DNA of 64,000 nt, from assembly GCF_001546115.1 (NCBI RefSeq), contig NZ_KQ955208.1:403344-467343 (forward strand), read 5' to 3'. Shown one piece after another: positions 24,455 through 32,921 of the stretch. The position numbers and the translations under genes are program-made. How positions within the stretch are numbered: the stretch's first letter is position 1; each line of letters begins with the position of its first letter. Origin of the DNA: Paracoccus aminovorans (lineage in GTDB: Bacteria; Pseudomonadota; Alphaproteobacteria; Rhodobacterales; Rhodobacteraceae). Under the pieces are notes generated by a model, which worked only from the letters and a program-made list of their open reading frames with translations, ran no database searches and was not told where the DNA came from.

Positions 24455-26401
24455 ATGACCTCGCCCATCATCGTGGACCCCAAGAAGCTCGCGGCCTCGG
24501 GTATGCCGGTGTGGTTCCAGGCGCTGATTGTTCAGCTGGTCAGGCTGGCCAACCGGCCGGCGGTCAAGGGTGCGCCTGGTCGTGGTATCCGCACGGTCGC
24601 GGTCGATCCCGGCACCGGTGCGATCACCCTGACGCTGACCGATGGCGCGACCCAGGCGACGCCGGCCCTGAAGGGCGATCCCGGCCGCGGCGTGTCCCTG
24701 GTCGAGGTCGACCCGGTGACCGGCGCCTTTACCCTGACCCTGACCGACGGCAGCCAAACCAGCTCGCCGGCCCTGAAGGGCGCCGACGGCGATGTCACCG
24801 CGGCGCAGCTCACCACAGCCCTGCGCTCGGTGGAGATCGGCGGTGTGGTCGATCGGGGCGATACCGCGATCCTGGCGACGATCAGCGGCCAGCCGGTGGC
24901 AGGCTTCGATGCCGAGGGCCGGCTAATCGCGGTGGCCGCGCCGGCGCTGATCGACGGCATGTTCGCCGGTGCCACGCCAGCGCAGGCCGACGCGCTGACC
25001 CGGGCCTCGGCCTATGTGCAGAGCCTGATCCTCGACACCGTCCTGGAGCGCGGCGACGTGGCCGAGCTGGCCCGGCTCAATGACCGCGCCGTGCTGACCA
25101 TCCTGCCCAGCGGGCACGTGGATCTGCGCCTGTCCGCAGATGCGGTGGCGGATGTGCGCGCTCGGCTCGACCTCGACCAGCTGGTCGCGCTGTCGGCGCC
25201 GCTCTCGGCCGACCTCGCGGGCGACTACGATGCCTGGGACGTTTGGCAGCGCGGCGAGCTGACCTATTTCACGGGCAATCTGTGGGGTTCGACCCCGCGC
25301 GGCTATGTCCGTCGAGGCAATGGCCTGCCTTGGGCCGTAGCGCCGTCCATCATGCCGCTGCGCCTGGTCACGGGCGACCACGTCGCCAACGCGCTGCCCT
25401 CGGCCGCGCCCGACCGCTGGGCGCATATCGCCACGCTGGGCGACGGCGCCGACCAGGACGGCTTGGACGGCGCTGTCCCGAGCGGCCCCACAGCAGATCT
25501 GACCCGGGCCGGTGCCGGCTTTGCCGCCCTCTCCGCCGACCGCGGTCTCGCCGCGCGCACTGGGGCGCTCGCCCGCTATGGCGTCCGCTCCGAGGCGGTC
25601 GAGGGCGCGACGCTGGCGGATTTGGCAGCCGGGCAGCCGCTCGCCAATCTGGTCCGCGCCCGCGCAGAGTTTGCTCGCCTTGGGCAGCTCTACGGCGGTC
25701 AGGTCGCGACCGAGAGCGTCACCATCCTGCACAGCGGTGGGGCGGCCAGCGTGACCGCCTATCGCGACGCCCTGGTCGCCTTGGCCGGGACGCTGGTCGA
25801 GGAGACCGGCGCTGCCCAGGTCAATGTGATCCCGCCGGGCGGCACTTGGGCCAGCGGTGACGATCCAGCGATCCTCGGCGCGGTCGAGGCCCTGCGCACC
25901 CGGGGCGCCATTCCGCTGGTGCTGGTCTCGCCCGTGCATTGGTGCGGGATCCGCACCGGCACGCTGGCCACGCCCGATGGCACGTCCATGACCATGCTGG
26001 CCGAGCTCGATGCGCTGGCGACCGCTGCCGGCACCGGCTGGCACGGACCGGTGCCGTATCAGGTCAGCCGCGACCAGCAGGACGGGATCTTCGTCTGGGT
26101 TGATTGCGAGGTGATGGATGGGGTCGACTTGGTCGCGCCGACCTATGGCGTGACCTATTCGGCCTCGGCCATCAACAACATGACCGTCGTCGCCGATCCG
26201 ATCACCGGCCGCATGACGCGCCTGCAAATCCGTCTGGCGACCGGCGTGCCGGGCGTGCTCTCCATCGCTTATGGCGCCACGGGTGCGGACGAGACCCGCT
26301 TCGCCAATCGTTGCGACATGCGCGACAGCTGGGGCGCGGCCAGCGTCACCGGCCAGACCTTGCGCCGCTACACCCATCCAGCCCGCTTCGAGGTAGCCTG
26401 A
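24455..26401 (+). CDS. Large tail fibre protein with tandem N-terminal repeats
   Basis: 648 residues. After a short N-terminal helix, residues ~38-110 contain two near-identical ~36-residue units, each beginning KG(A/D)PGRG and running through VDPxTGAxTLTLTDG, then ending PALKG. The middle (200-330) is Ala/Asp-rich. The C-terminal ~280 residues (LHSGGAASVTAYRDALVALAG..., IPLVLVSPVHWCGIRTG) look like a compact alpha/beta domain of unknown family, perhaps SGNH-like. It likely trimerises on the baseplate. TGATG overlap with the next gene. Confidence 0.65.
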   Translation: MTSPIIVDPKKLAASGMPVWFQALIVQLVRLANRPAVKGAPGRGIRTVAVDPGTGAITLTLTDGATQATPALKGDPGRGVSLVEVDPVTGAFTLTLTDGSQTSSPALKGADGDVTAAQLTTALRSVEIGGVVDRGDTAILATISGQPVAGFDAEGRLIAVAAPALIDGMFAGATPAQADALTRASAYVQSLILDTVLERGDVAELARLNDRAVLTILPSGHVDLRLSADAVADVRARLDLDQLVALSAPLSADLAGDYDAWDVWQRGELTYFTGNLWGSTPRGYVRRGNGLPWAVAPSIMPLRLVTGDHVANALPSAAPDRWAHIATLGDGADQDGLDGAVPSGPTADLTRAGAGFAALSADRGLAARTGALARYGVRSEAVEGATLADLAAGQPLANLVRARAEFARLGQLYGGQVATESVTILHSGGAASVTAYRDALVALAGTLVEETGAAQVNVIPPGGTWASGDDPAILGAVEALRTRGAIPLVLVSPVHWCGIRTGTLATPDGTSMTMLAELDALATAAGTGWHGPVPYQVSRDQQDGIFVWVDCEVMDGVDLVAPTYGVTYSASAINNMTVVADPITGRMTRLQIRLATGVPGVLSIAYGATGADETRFANRCDMRDSWGAASVTGQTLRRYTHPARFEVA

Positions 26402-27192
26402 TGCCCGCGATCAATTACACCGCAACCAGCGCGCCCGCCGTCAACCTGGGCCTGCGCAACTGGACAGACCGGGCGCGCCAGCTCGGCAGCCTGGTCGGCT
26501 GGTGGACGCTGCACAGCGGCCGCTGGACCGAGGAGGCCGTCGCCGGCGTCCAGCGGATCACCGGCTGCGCCGCGCGCGTCGGCGAACAGCCCCTGACCAA
26601 GACCAGCGCCAGCCTCGGCCCGCGCCCGGCGACGATCGGCGGGCTTAGCTGCGCTGATTTTACGACCGGCGAGTTGAACGGGCTGCACCTGGATCAAGTC
26701 GTGCAGCGCGACAATGTCGGCGTCGTCGCCATCCTTGGCCTGGGCTCGGTGGCTCCGGTCCAGAACCGCGACTTGATCGGGCTATACGGCAACGGCGACG
26801 CGATCCGGGTCTGGCGCACCGGCGCCGGCAACTGGAACTGGCGCGTGGGCTCGACCGAGGCAGCCGGCGGAACATTCGCCTGGGCCGAGGGACCGCTGAT
26901 GGTCATCGCGCAACGTATCGGCACGGCAGTCGCCCTGCGCCTGCGCTCACGCACCGCCACCGGCGCGGTGCTGACCGGCGCTATGACCACGGCCAGCGTG
27001 CCGACGGCGGTCAAAGTCATCCTCGGCCAGGACGAGATCTCGGATGGCCATGTCAACGCGGCGCCGAATGCAAGCCGCGCCTGGTCGGAATACTGGTACG
27101 AGGCCGCGATCCATGCCGGCCCGGTGCTGACCGATCCCGACGTGCTCGCCTTCTGGGACGACTATTTCACCACCGTTTACGGAGCGGCCTGA
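26401..27192 (+). CDS. Lectin-like (LamG/concanavalin A-fold) phage protein
   Basis: 263 residues. LVGWWTLHSGRWTEEAV, NVGVVAILGLGSVAP, VWRTGAGNWNWRVGST, VIAQRIGTAVALRLR, and AIHAGPVLTDPDVLAFWDDYF give the strand pattern of LamG/concanavalin-type beta-sandwiches. These commonly bind carbohydrate. It overlaps the upstream fibre by 1 base and the downstream sulfatase fusion by 1 base, so the three are translated together. The exact fold is inferred. Confidence 0.55.
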   Translation: MPAINYTATSAPAVNLGLRNWTDRARQLGSLVGWWTLHSGRWTEEAVAGVQRITGCAARVGEQPLTKTSASLGPRPATIGGLSCADFTTGELNGLHLDQVVQRDNVGVVAILGLGSVAPVQNRDLIGLYGNGDAIRVWRTGAGNWNWRVGSTEAAGGTFAWAEGPLMVIAQRIGTAVALRLRSRTATGAVLTGAMTTASVPTAVKVILGQDEISDGHVNAAPNASRAWSEYWYEAAIHAGPVLTDPDVLAFWDDYFTTVYGAA

Positions 27193-29471
27193 TGCCTGTC
27201 ACCACTCGCAAGATCGTCAAATACCTCCTGGACGACATGCCGCGCTATGACCACCTGCGCACGGCTTTCGGGGTCGAATTGCAGACGCCCAACCTGGACG
27301 CCCTGACCGCGCGCGGCTTCGTCAGGTTCGGCCGGACGATGTGTCATGTCCCTGTCTGCGGTCCGTCGCGCGGCGCCATGATGACCGGCTGGCCGGCACC
27401 GAAGTCGCAGTATTTGAGCCTTCAGCAGCAGGAGTGGCACCAGTCCATCCCGGTCCGCGACAACATAGCGTCGGTGCTCAAGCGGTCCGGTTTTCAGGTC
27501 GGTTCGGCCGGGAAATACATGCACGGATACTATGGCGAGGGCCCGAACCAGGCCGTGCAGATGTTCCATGAACAATTGGGCACGGTCGGCTCGCCCGGGA
27601 ACCTGCTGACCGGGCCATGGGCAACGAACTATTACCCCGACGCGCCCTATGGCTGCATCGGCGTCACGGGGATGGATCAGCATTTCTACGACAACCAGGT
27701 CAAGGACTGGATGGTCTCGCGCATCAGCCAGCACGCCAGCGGTGCCTATGCGGTCGACAAGTCCTGGGCGCTGCTCTGCGGCTCGATGCACCCGCATACG
27801 CGCTACGAATGCCCGGCCCAGTTCTACGAGATGTATGACCCGGACCTGATCATCCAGCCGCACGACATGCTGCCCGAGGTCTGGAAATACGTCAGCGAGT
27901 TCGGCGAGCGGTTCCAATCGAACAGCATCATGAAGGACCGGGGCGACAAGTGGAAATACAGCGTCTGGGGCTGGCTGGCCTCGATGTCGCATGTCGATGC
28001 AATGGTTGGCGAGATCGTCGCGGCGATCGAGGCCCGGCCGGATGCCGATGAGATCATGGTGATCATCACCAGCGACAACGGGTTTCACCTGGGCGAGGGC
28101 GACCAATGGAACAAGATGACCGCCTTCACCCAGGCGACCGGCGTGCCGATGTGGATCAAGCCGCCGGGGGCCGCCGCCGTCACCGATGTCGGGATTACAG
28201 TCGGGCATCTGGACCTTTACCCGACCATGCTCGACTACCTCGGCCTGCCGGCGCAGCCGCGCTTGGAAGGGCAATCGCTGCGCCCGCTGATCGAGGGCAC
28301 CGCCGGCTATGAGAACCGCGGCGCCATGAGCTTCGTCTATGGCGCGGTCGGCTATGAGCGCTGGCCCTATCACTTCATCGACTGGCCGAACGATGAATCG
28401 GAGCTCTACGATCTGAGCATCGATCCCTGGGGCGTGAACAACCTGGCGGGCGACAATGCGCTGACGCAGGAGATGGCGTCGCGATGCGTGATCGAAAGCG
28501 CGCGCTATGGGCTGATCCCGACAAGCGGCGCGCTGCCCACGGTGAAGGACGCCGTCAGCTATGTGCTGCAAAACGGGACCACCACGGCGGGCGGCACCGG
28601 CCGCGATGTCTATTTCGCCTATGCCGATCCCGCTTCCCCTTCCGAGGTTGTCGATCCGCATGGCACGGACAAGCTGGTGCTGACCGGTTGGGATGCCAGC
28701 CTCGACCAGGTCGTGACCTACACGCTGCCGGTCGGGATCGAGGATCTGACCATCGGCGTCACCCGCTCGACCTATAACCCGGTGATCCACGGAAACGATG
28801 GCGACAATCTCATTTTCTCGCCGGGCAAACAGCTGACGGTCTACGCCCTGGGCGGCAACGACACGATCCGGGGGCCGGGCAATATCGAGGTCCACGGCGG
28901 TGCCGGCGACGACTACATGGAGGCGGCCGACAGCCGCGACAAGCTCTATGGCGACGACGGCGACGATACGCTCGCCGGCGCGGCCGGGGCGCACCGTGAC
29001 GGCGGCGCCGGCAATGACCTGCTGTCTTGGCAGCTGCTGGCGGGCATCGGCATCGGCGGCGCCGGTAACGACACGATCCTCGGCGGCTCGGGCGATGACA
29101 TCATCGACGGCGGCTCGGGTGACGACAGCCTGTCCGGCGGCGCCGGAAACGATCTGATCCATGGCGGACCGGGGGCCGACACAATCGACGGCAGCCAAGG
29201 CAATGACACGATCCACGCTGGCGCCGGCGACAGCGTGACCGGCGGCCCCGGCGCCGACCGTTATGTGATCGCGCGCGGCGGCACGGTCCAGATCGGCGAC
29301 TGGGAGGTGGGCGAGATCATCGACATCTCGGCCTGGGGCAACCCGGCGCCGGCCGTCATGCAGCTGGCGGTCAATGCGGTGCTGGTCTCGGCCGGGCCGA
29401 TGGGGGTCATGATCCGGTCGGCCGCGGCGATCACCACCGTCCAGGTCCAGGCCGCGCTGGTGACGGCATGA
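27192..29471 (+). CDS. Sulfatase-RTX fusion protein encoded in the prophage tail-fibre module
   Basis: 759 residues. Residues ~1-440 are a sulfatase-type alkaline-phosphatase-superfamily domain: the DD pair at 14-15, the formylglycine motif CGPSR at 56-60 (Cys56 is the residue normally oxidised), GKYMHGYYG, MHPHTRY, and ITSDNGFHLGE for the second metal/sulfate site. Such enzymes cleave sulfate esters from sugars. Residues ~530-690 hold about ten Gly/Asp nonapeptides (GGAGNDTILGGSGDD) that bind calcium and form a parallel beta-roll. No Sec signal is present. Placed between the lectin-like gene and the tail sheath, it is best read as a virion-borne enzyme that strips sulfate from a host surface polysaccharide, or a lysogenic conversion product. 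That role is inferred. The host must supply the formylglycine-generating enzyme. Confidence 0.82.
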   Translation: MPVTTRKIVKYLLDDMPRYDHLRTAFGVELQTPNLDALTARGFVRFGRTMCHVPVCGPSRGAMMTGWPAPKSQYLSLQQQEWHQSIPVRDNIASVLKRSGFQVGSAGKYMHGYYGEGPNQAVQMFHEQLGTVGSPGNLLTGPWATNYYPDAPYGCIGVTGMDQHFYDNQVKDWMVSRISQHASGAYAVDKSWALLCGSMHPHTRYECPAQFYEMYDPDLIIQPHDMLPEVWKYVSEFGERFQSNSIMKDRGDKWKYSVWGWLASMSHVDAMVGEIVAAIEARPDADEIMVIITSDNGFHLGEGDQWNKMTAFTQATGVPMWIKPPGAAAVTDVGITVGHLDLYPTMLDYLGLPAQPRLEGQSLRPLIEGTAGYENRGAMSFVYGAVGYERWPYHFIDWPNDESELYDLSIDPWGVNNLAGDNALTQEMASRCVIESARYGLIPTSGALPTVKDAVSYVLQNGTTTAGGTGRDVYFAYADPASPSEVVDPHGTDKLVLTGWDASLDQVVTYTLPVGIEDLTIGVTRSTYNPVIHGNDGDNLIFSPGKQLTVYALGGNDTIRGPGNIEVHGGAGDDYMEAADSRDKLYGDDGDDTLAGAAGAHRDGGAGNDLLSWQLLAGIGIGGAGNDTILGGSGDDIIDGGSGDDSLSGGAGNDLIHGGPGADTIDGSQGNDTIHAGAGDSVTGGPGADRYVIARGGTVQIGDWEVGEIIDISAWGNPAPAVMQLAVNAVLVSAGPMGVMIRSAAAITTVQVQAALVTA

Positions 29472-29644
29472 GCGACCGCGAGGATCTGCCGCAGCCCGGC
29501 GCCACCGAGGCGCAGGCCCTCGGCTGCAACTGCATGCTGCGCGATGGCGAGGGCGGCTTCGTCGATCCGCGGTGGCCGCAGTGGATCACCGTGCAATGCC
29601 CGCTGCATGGCGCGGGCGGCACGGATGGCCCTAGGAAACCTTGA
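29468..29644 (+). CDS. Small Cys/His protein (58 residues), zinc-ribbon-like
   Basis: The ATG overlaps the sulfatase stop as ATGA, implying coupled translation. CNC (about residues 20-22) and CPLH (about 44-47) could form a single zinc site. No family is recognised. It ends inside the 3' end of the convergent hydrolase gene. The position suggests an accessory to the sulfatase-RTX protein. Confidence 0.5.
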   Translation: MSDREDLPQPGATEAQALGCNCMLRDGEGGFVDPRWPQWITVQCPLHGAGGTDGPRKP

Positions 29645-30548
29645 GACCAGCTTGCTCGGCCGTCCTGCGAACGGCCGGCACCAGTATCATCCGCCGATCC
29701 CCCGATGCGGCCGCCTCATCGATCACGCGCTGCGCTCCTTCCTTGTCGCCCATGCGGATCAACAGGTTCACCAGCATTCCGAAAAACCGCTTGGACGGGG
29801 CAATCGCCAGGCTCTTGCGCAGTTCGACCAATGCTGCCTGCCGATCCGTCGCGATCAAGCTGCGACCTCGTTCGCCGTGATAAATGGCGGTGCCCTCGGC
29901 CGGCGGGTCGAATGAGATGATCTCGTCTCGCTCGATGATGCTCAAGACGATAGGTTTCAGGAGCCGGGCTTGGGACAGTGTGACCAAAACGGTATGTCCC
30001 GCATACGGAACCTCTACCGCTCGGAAATTGGGATAGGCCGGCGCCACCAAGTCCCTGATCAGATGGGCGTCGTTCTTGATCTTCGGGTCGAAGATCACCA
30101 CGGGTTGGTGCTCGGAGAGCGGGCCGTCCTTGATGTCGCCATGCGTCACGGGCAGATCGCTGTAAGCACGCAGCTTCAGCGGTCTCCAGGCGGGCAGCAT
30201 CGGTGCCGCGGCGATCATGCGGGCGTTGACCGACCCGCCGTAATAGATCGCGGCATAGGCTCCCAGGCTGGAGCCATATGTCACCACGTCGCGGCCCGCG
30301 CAGAATTCGGTTGTGGCAGATCGAAATGCCTCGATCGACAGACCTTGGAACTGAGTGCCGTGGCGCTGGGCCACATAGATGGTGTCCCAACCACGCTCCA
30401 GGCAAAACGGCGTCCCAAAACCTTCGTCGGCAAGGTCCGACGGCTGACCTCCAAAGGTGATCACGATACGCTGGCTTGGTCTCTCGCAGGCACGATGCAG
30501 CGTGATTCGGTAGTCGGCGTGATCTGTCAGCACAGTTTTCGAGGTCAC
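29631..30548 (-). CDS. Alpha/beta-hydrolase-like protein, prophage cargo gene
   Basis: 305 residues from a GTG start. VTYGSSLGAYAAIYYGG contains the G-x-S-x-G nucleophile elbow, DPKIKNDAHLI a plausible acid, and PYAGHTVLV the His, so a Ser-Asp-His triad is likely. The C-terminal ~70 residues (LVELRKSLAIAPSKRFFGMLVNLLIRMGDKEGAQRVIDEAA) look like TPR-type helices. It is the only reverse-strand gene inside the tail module and has its own intergenic region, as expected for a moron acquired after the tail genes. Related sequences in my memory occur near polysaccharide genes; the substrate is unknown. Confidence 0.6.
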   Translation of the reverse strand: MTSKTVLTDHADYRITLHRACERPSQRIVITFGGQPSDLADEGFGTPFCLERGWDTIYVAQRHGTQFQGLSIEAFRSATTEFCAGRDVVTYGSSLGAYAAIYYGGSVNARMIAAAPMLPAWRPLKLRAYSDLPVTHGDIKDGPLSEHQPVVIFDPKIKNDAHLIRDLVAPAYPNFRAVEVPYAGHTVLVTLSQARLLKPIVLSIIERDEIISFDPPAEGTAIYHGERGRSLIATDRQAALVELRKSLAIAPSKRFFGMLVNLLIRMGDKEGAQRVIDEAAASGDRRMILVPAVRRTAEQAGLKVS

Positions 30549-30691
30549 CGAGTCGCTCCGTTTCTATTGGGCGGACAATGCTGATCTCTACCTCCGGGTG
30601 CAAGGTTACCTCCCTTCTTGAAACGCGACCTTTGACAGCCGGGCGGGTCATCTGGCATGTTCATCGGACCTGCCACGACCCGGCGACCGCA

Positions 30692-30715
30692 GCCCCTGAA
30701 TGTTTTCAGGGGCTA
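30692..30715 (+). terminator. Perfect 10-bp stem-loop upstream of the tail sheath gene
   Basis: AGCCCCTGAA, loop TGTT, TTCAGGGGCT, then ATTTCATT. The following T-tract is weak. It lies between the hydrolase cargo gene and the sheath, 57 bases before the sheath start. It may terminate leftover fibre transcription or regulate the sheath mRNA. Confidence 0.45.
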
Positions 30716-30771
30716 TTTCATTGCCCGTTCAAGCGACATTCACCCGACCTGATTTTCGGAGATGTCGCCCT

Positions 30772-31962
30772 ATGCCCAGCTTCCTGCACGGGATCGAAAC
30801 CGTCGAGATCGATGACGGCATTCGCCCTATCGAGACCGTCAAGTCCTCGGTCATCGGCTTCGTCGGCACCGCGCCCGATGCCCTCGCCGCCGACTTCCCA
30901 CTGAACACGCCCGTGCTGGTGACGGGGCCGCGCATGGCCGCCACGCTCGGCGCCACCGGCACGCTGCTGGACGCCTACAACGCGGCCTACGCCCAAGGGG
31001 TCAATACGGTGATCGTGGTGCGCGTGACCGCGGGGGCGACACCGGCCGAGACCCTCTCAGCCGCCGCCGGCGTCGCCGCGAACGCGACCGGGGTCTGGGC
31101 GCTGCTCAACGCCGCCAACGTCCTCGGCCTGACGCCGCGCATCCTGGCGGCGCCTGGCTTCACCAGCTCTGCCGCCGCCGATCCGGCCAACCCGGTGACG
31201 CAGGCGCTGATCTCGGTCGCGAACCGGCTGCGCGCCGTCGCCATCGCCGATGGTCCGAACACCACCGAGGCCGACGCGATAACCGACCGGGGCAAGTACG
31301 GCTCCAACCGGCTCTATATCGTCGATCCGGCCGTGCGGGTCTGGGACGCCACAACCAGCGCCTATGTGACCCGCCCGGCCTCGGGCTTCGTTGCCGGTGC
31401 CCTCTCGGCCGTGGATGCCGCTAAGGGCTTCTGGTGGTCGCCGTCGAACCAGGTGCTCCAAGGCGTTGCCGCCACCGCGCGGCCGATTGGCTGGGCGATT
31501 TCGGATCCCGACACCGAGGCCAACCGCCTGAACGAGGAAGAGATCGCCACCATCATCCGCAAGGACGGTTTCCGGCTTTGGGGCAACCGCAGCGCCGGCG
31601 AGGCGACCGACACGCAATGGGCCTTCCTGCCGGTGCGCCGCACCGCCGACATGATCTATGAGAGCATCGAAGGCGCGCTCTTGTGGGCCATGGACCGGCC
31701 GTTCTCGGCCCAGCTGCTGCTCGACATCAAGGACAGCGTGCAGTCCTACCTGGACGAGTTGACCAACCGCCGCGCGATCCTGGGCGGCGCGGTCTGGATC
31801 GACCCCGAGCTCAACACCGAGGCGACGCTGAAGGCGGGCAAGCTCTACCTCAATTTCGACATCGAGCCGCCGGCGCCGCTGGAGCACCTGACGCTGCAAG
31901 CGCACCGCAACGGCGATTACTACGAAGAGCTCGTGCTCTCCGTCACCGGCAACCAGCAGTAA
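30772..31962 (+). CDS. Contractile tail sheath protein (P2 FI-like)
   Basis: 396 residues, the P2/Mu-L length. HGIETVEIDDGIRPIETVKSSVIGFVGTAP at the N-terminus, then RLYIVDPAV, ASGFVAGALSAVDAAKGFWWSPSN, WGNRSAGEATDTQWAFLPVRRTADMIYESI and FDIEPPAPLEHLTLQA are characteristic. The ATG at 30772 begins the homology. Confidence 0.95.
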   Translation: MPSFLHGIETVEIDDGIRPIETVKSSVIGFVGTAPDALAADFPLNTPVLVTGPRMAATLGATGTLLDAYNAAYAQGVNTVIVVRVTAGATPAETLSAAAGVAANATGVWALLNAANVLGLTPRILAAPGFTSSAAADPANPVTQALISVANRLRAVAIADGPNTTEADAITDRGKYGSNRLYIVDPAVRVWDATTSAYVTRPASGFVAGALSAVDAAKGFWWSPSNQVLQGVAATARPIGWAISDPDTEANRLNEEEIATIIRKDGFRLWGNRSAGEATDTQWAFLPVRRTADMIYESIEGALLWAMDRPFSAQLLLDIKDSVQSYLDELTNRRAILGGAVWIDPELNTEATLKAGKLYLNFDIEPPAPLEHLTLQAHRNGDYYEELVLSVTGNQQ

Positions 31963-31972
31963 GGAGGCACCC

Positions 31973-32470
31973 ATGGCGCTGCCGCGCGTGATCAAGAACT
32001 TCAACGCCTTCTGGGACGGCATCAGCTATTTCGGGCTGGCCGAGTCGGCCAAGCTGCCGGCTGTCAAGATCCAGACCGAGGCGCATCGCGGCTCGGGCAT
32101 GGACGGGCCGGTCGGCATCGACGTGGGCCAGGAGGGCATGAGCTCGGAGATCACCTTCACGGAATGGTCTCCGGTGATCCTGGGCAAGCTCGGCAAGCAG
32201 GAACGCTTCGTGTTCCGCCCGGCCATGTCCAGCGCCACCGATTTCGATGCGAGCCCGATCATCGCCACCATGTCGGGGCTGATCACCACCAGCGAGCCCG
32301 AGGATCTGAAGCCGGGCACCGTGTCGAAGCTGAAGATGATCATGGACGTGCGCGCCTACCGGCTGGAGCTGGACGGCACCACGGTCTTCGACATCGACCT
32401 GGTCAACGGCAAGCGCGTCATCGGCGCCACCGACCAGCTCGCCGAGCTGCGCCGCGCCATGGGCATCTGA
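31973..32470 (+). CDS. Major tail tube protein (P2 FII-like)
   Basis: 165 residues; AAGGAGG lies 5 bases before the ATG. MALPRVIKNFNAFWDGISYFGLAESAKLP and EITFTEWSP, then RAYRLELDGTTVFDIDLVNGKRVIGATDQLAELRRAMGI are typical. It polymerises into the inner tube under the sheath. Confidence 0.95.
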   Translation: MALPRVIKNFNAFWDGISYFGLAESAKLPAVKIQTEAHRGSGMDGPVGIDVGQEGMSSEITFTEWSPVILGKLGKQERFVFRPAMSSATDFDASPIIATMSGLITTSEPEDLKPGTVSKLKMIMDVRAYRLELDGTTVFDIDLVNGKRVIGATDQLAELRRAMGI

Positions 32471-32484
32471 AAAAGGAGATCGCA

Positions 32485-32766
32485 ATGTTCGGACCCAAGA
32501 AACTCGTCCAGCCGCTGGGCGACATCACGCATGTCTCGCTGCGCAAGCCCGATACGGGCAGTCTGCGCGGCCTGAAGCTGACCGACATCCTGCAAATGGA
32601 TGTCGCGGCCCTTTCCAAGCTGCTGCCCCGGATCAGCGAGCCGGCCCTTCTGCCGGATCAGGTGGCAAGCCTGGACCCGGCCGATCTGCTGACCCTGGGC
32701 TCGGGCGTGATCGGTTTTTTCGTGACGGAGGATCAGATCGCGGAAGCCGAGCAGACGCTCCAGTAG
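32485..32766 (+). CDS. Tail assembly chaperone (P2 gpE-like)
   Basis: 93 residues with GDITHVSLRKPDTGSLRGLKLTDILQMDVAALSKLLPRISEP, a phage tail assembly (gpE/gp41) protein. At codons 77-79 (GGT TTT TTC) the heptamer TTTTTTC allows a -1 slip into a frame open to 32921, giving a ~145-residue E+E' product. This is the same arrangement as P2 gpE/E+E'. It acts with the tape measure to set tail length and does not end up in the virion. Confidence 0.88.
   Translation: MFGPKKLVQPLGDITHVSLRKPDTGSLRGLKLTDILQMDVAALSKLLPRISEPALLPDQVASLDPADLLTLGSGVIGFFVTEDQIAEAEQTLQ
32715..32721 (+). promoter_or_regulatory. Programmed -1 frameshift site (TTTTTTC) in the tail chaperone gene
   Basis: Frame 0 reads GGT TTT TTC GTG; T-TTT-TTC is a canonical X-XXY-YYZ site. 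After slippage the next codons are CGT GAC GGA GGA, with no stop until 32921, passing through the gpE'-like frame at 32793. Confidence 0.82.
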
Positions 32767-32792
32767 AGCTGCCCGACGACATCGAGGAGGCC

Positions 32793-32921
32793 ATGGCCGA
32801 TCTGGCCGTGGTCTTTCACTGGCCGCCGGACGCGCTGTCCGGGATGAGCCTGGAAGAGCTCGGCCGCTGGTGGGCCAAGGCCCGGGCGCGCGCCGCACCT
32901 GCCGAGGACGCCGATGGCTGA
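32793..32921 (+). CDS. GpE'-family tail protein (42 residues), expressed by frameshift
   Basis: MADLAVVFHWPPDALSGMSL followed by EELGRWWAKA matches the small GpE' family (FHWP...MSLxEL...W). An ATG is present with GAGGAGG upstream, but by analogy with P2 the main product is the E+E' fusion made at 32715-32721. It overlaps the tape measure start by 8 bases. Confidence 0.75.
   Translation: MADLAVVFHWPPDALSGMSLEELGRWWAKARARAAPAEDADG

Noticed and set aside
27192..29471. Ordinary type I secreted RTX toxin
   Set aside because: No adjacent secretion genes, tight overlap with phage fibre genes, and a sulfatase rather than a toxin domain.
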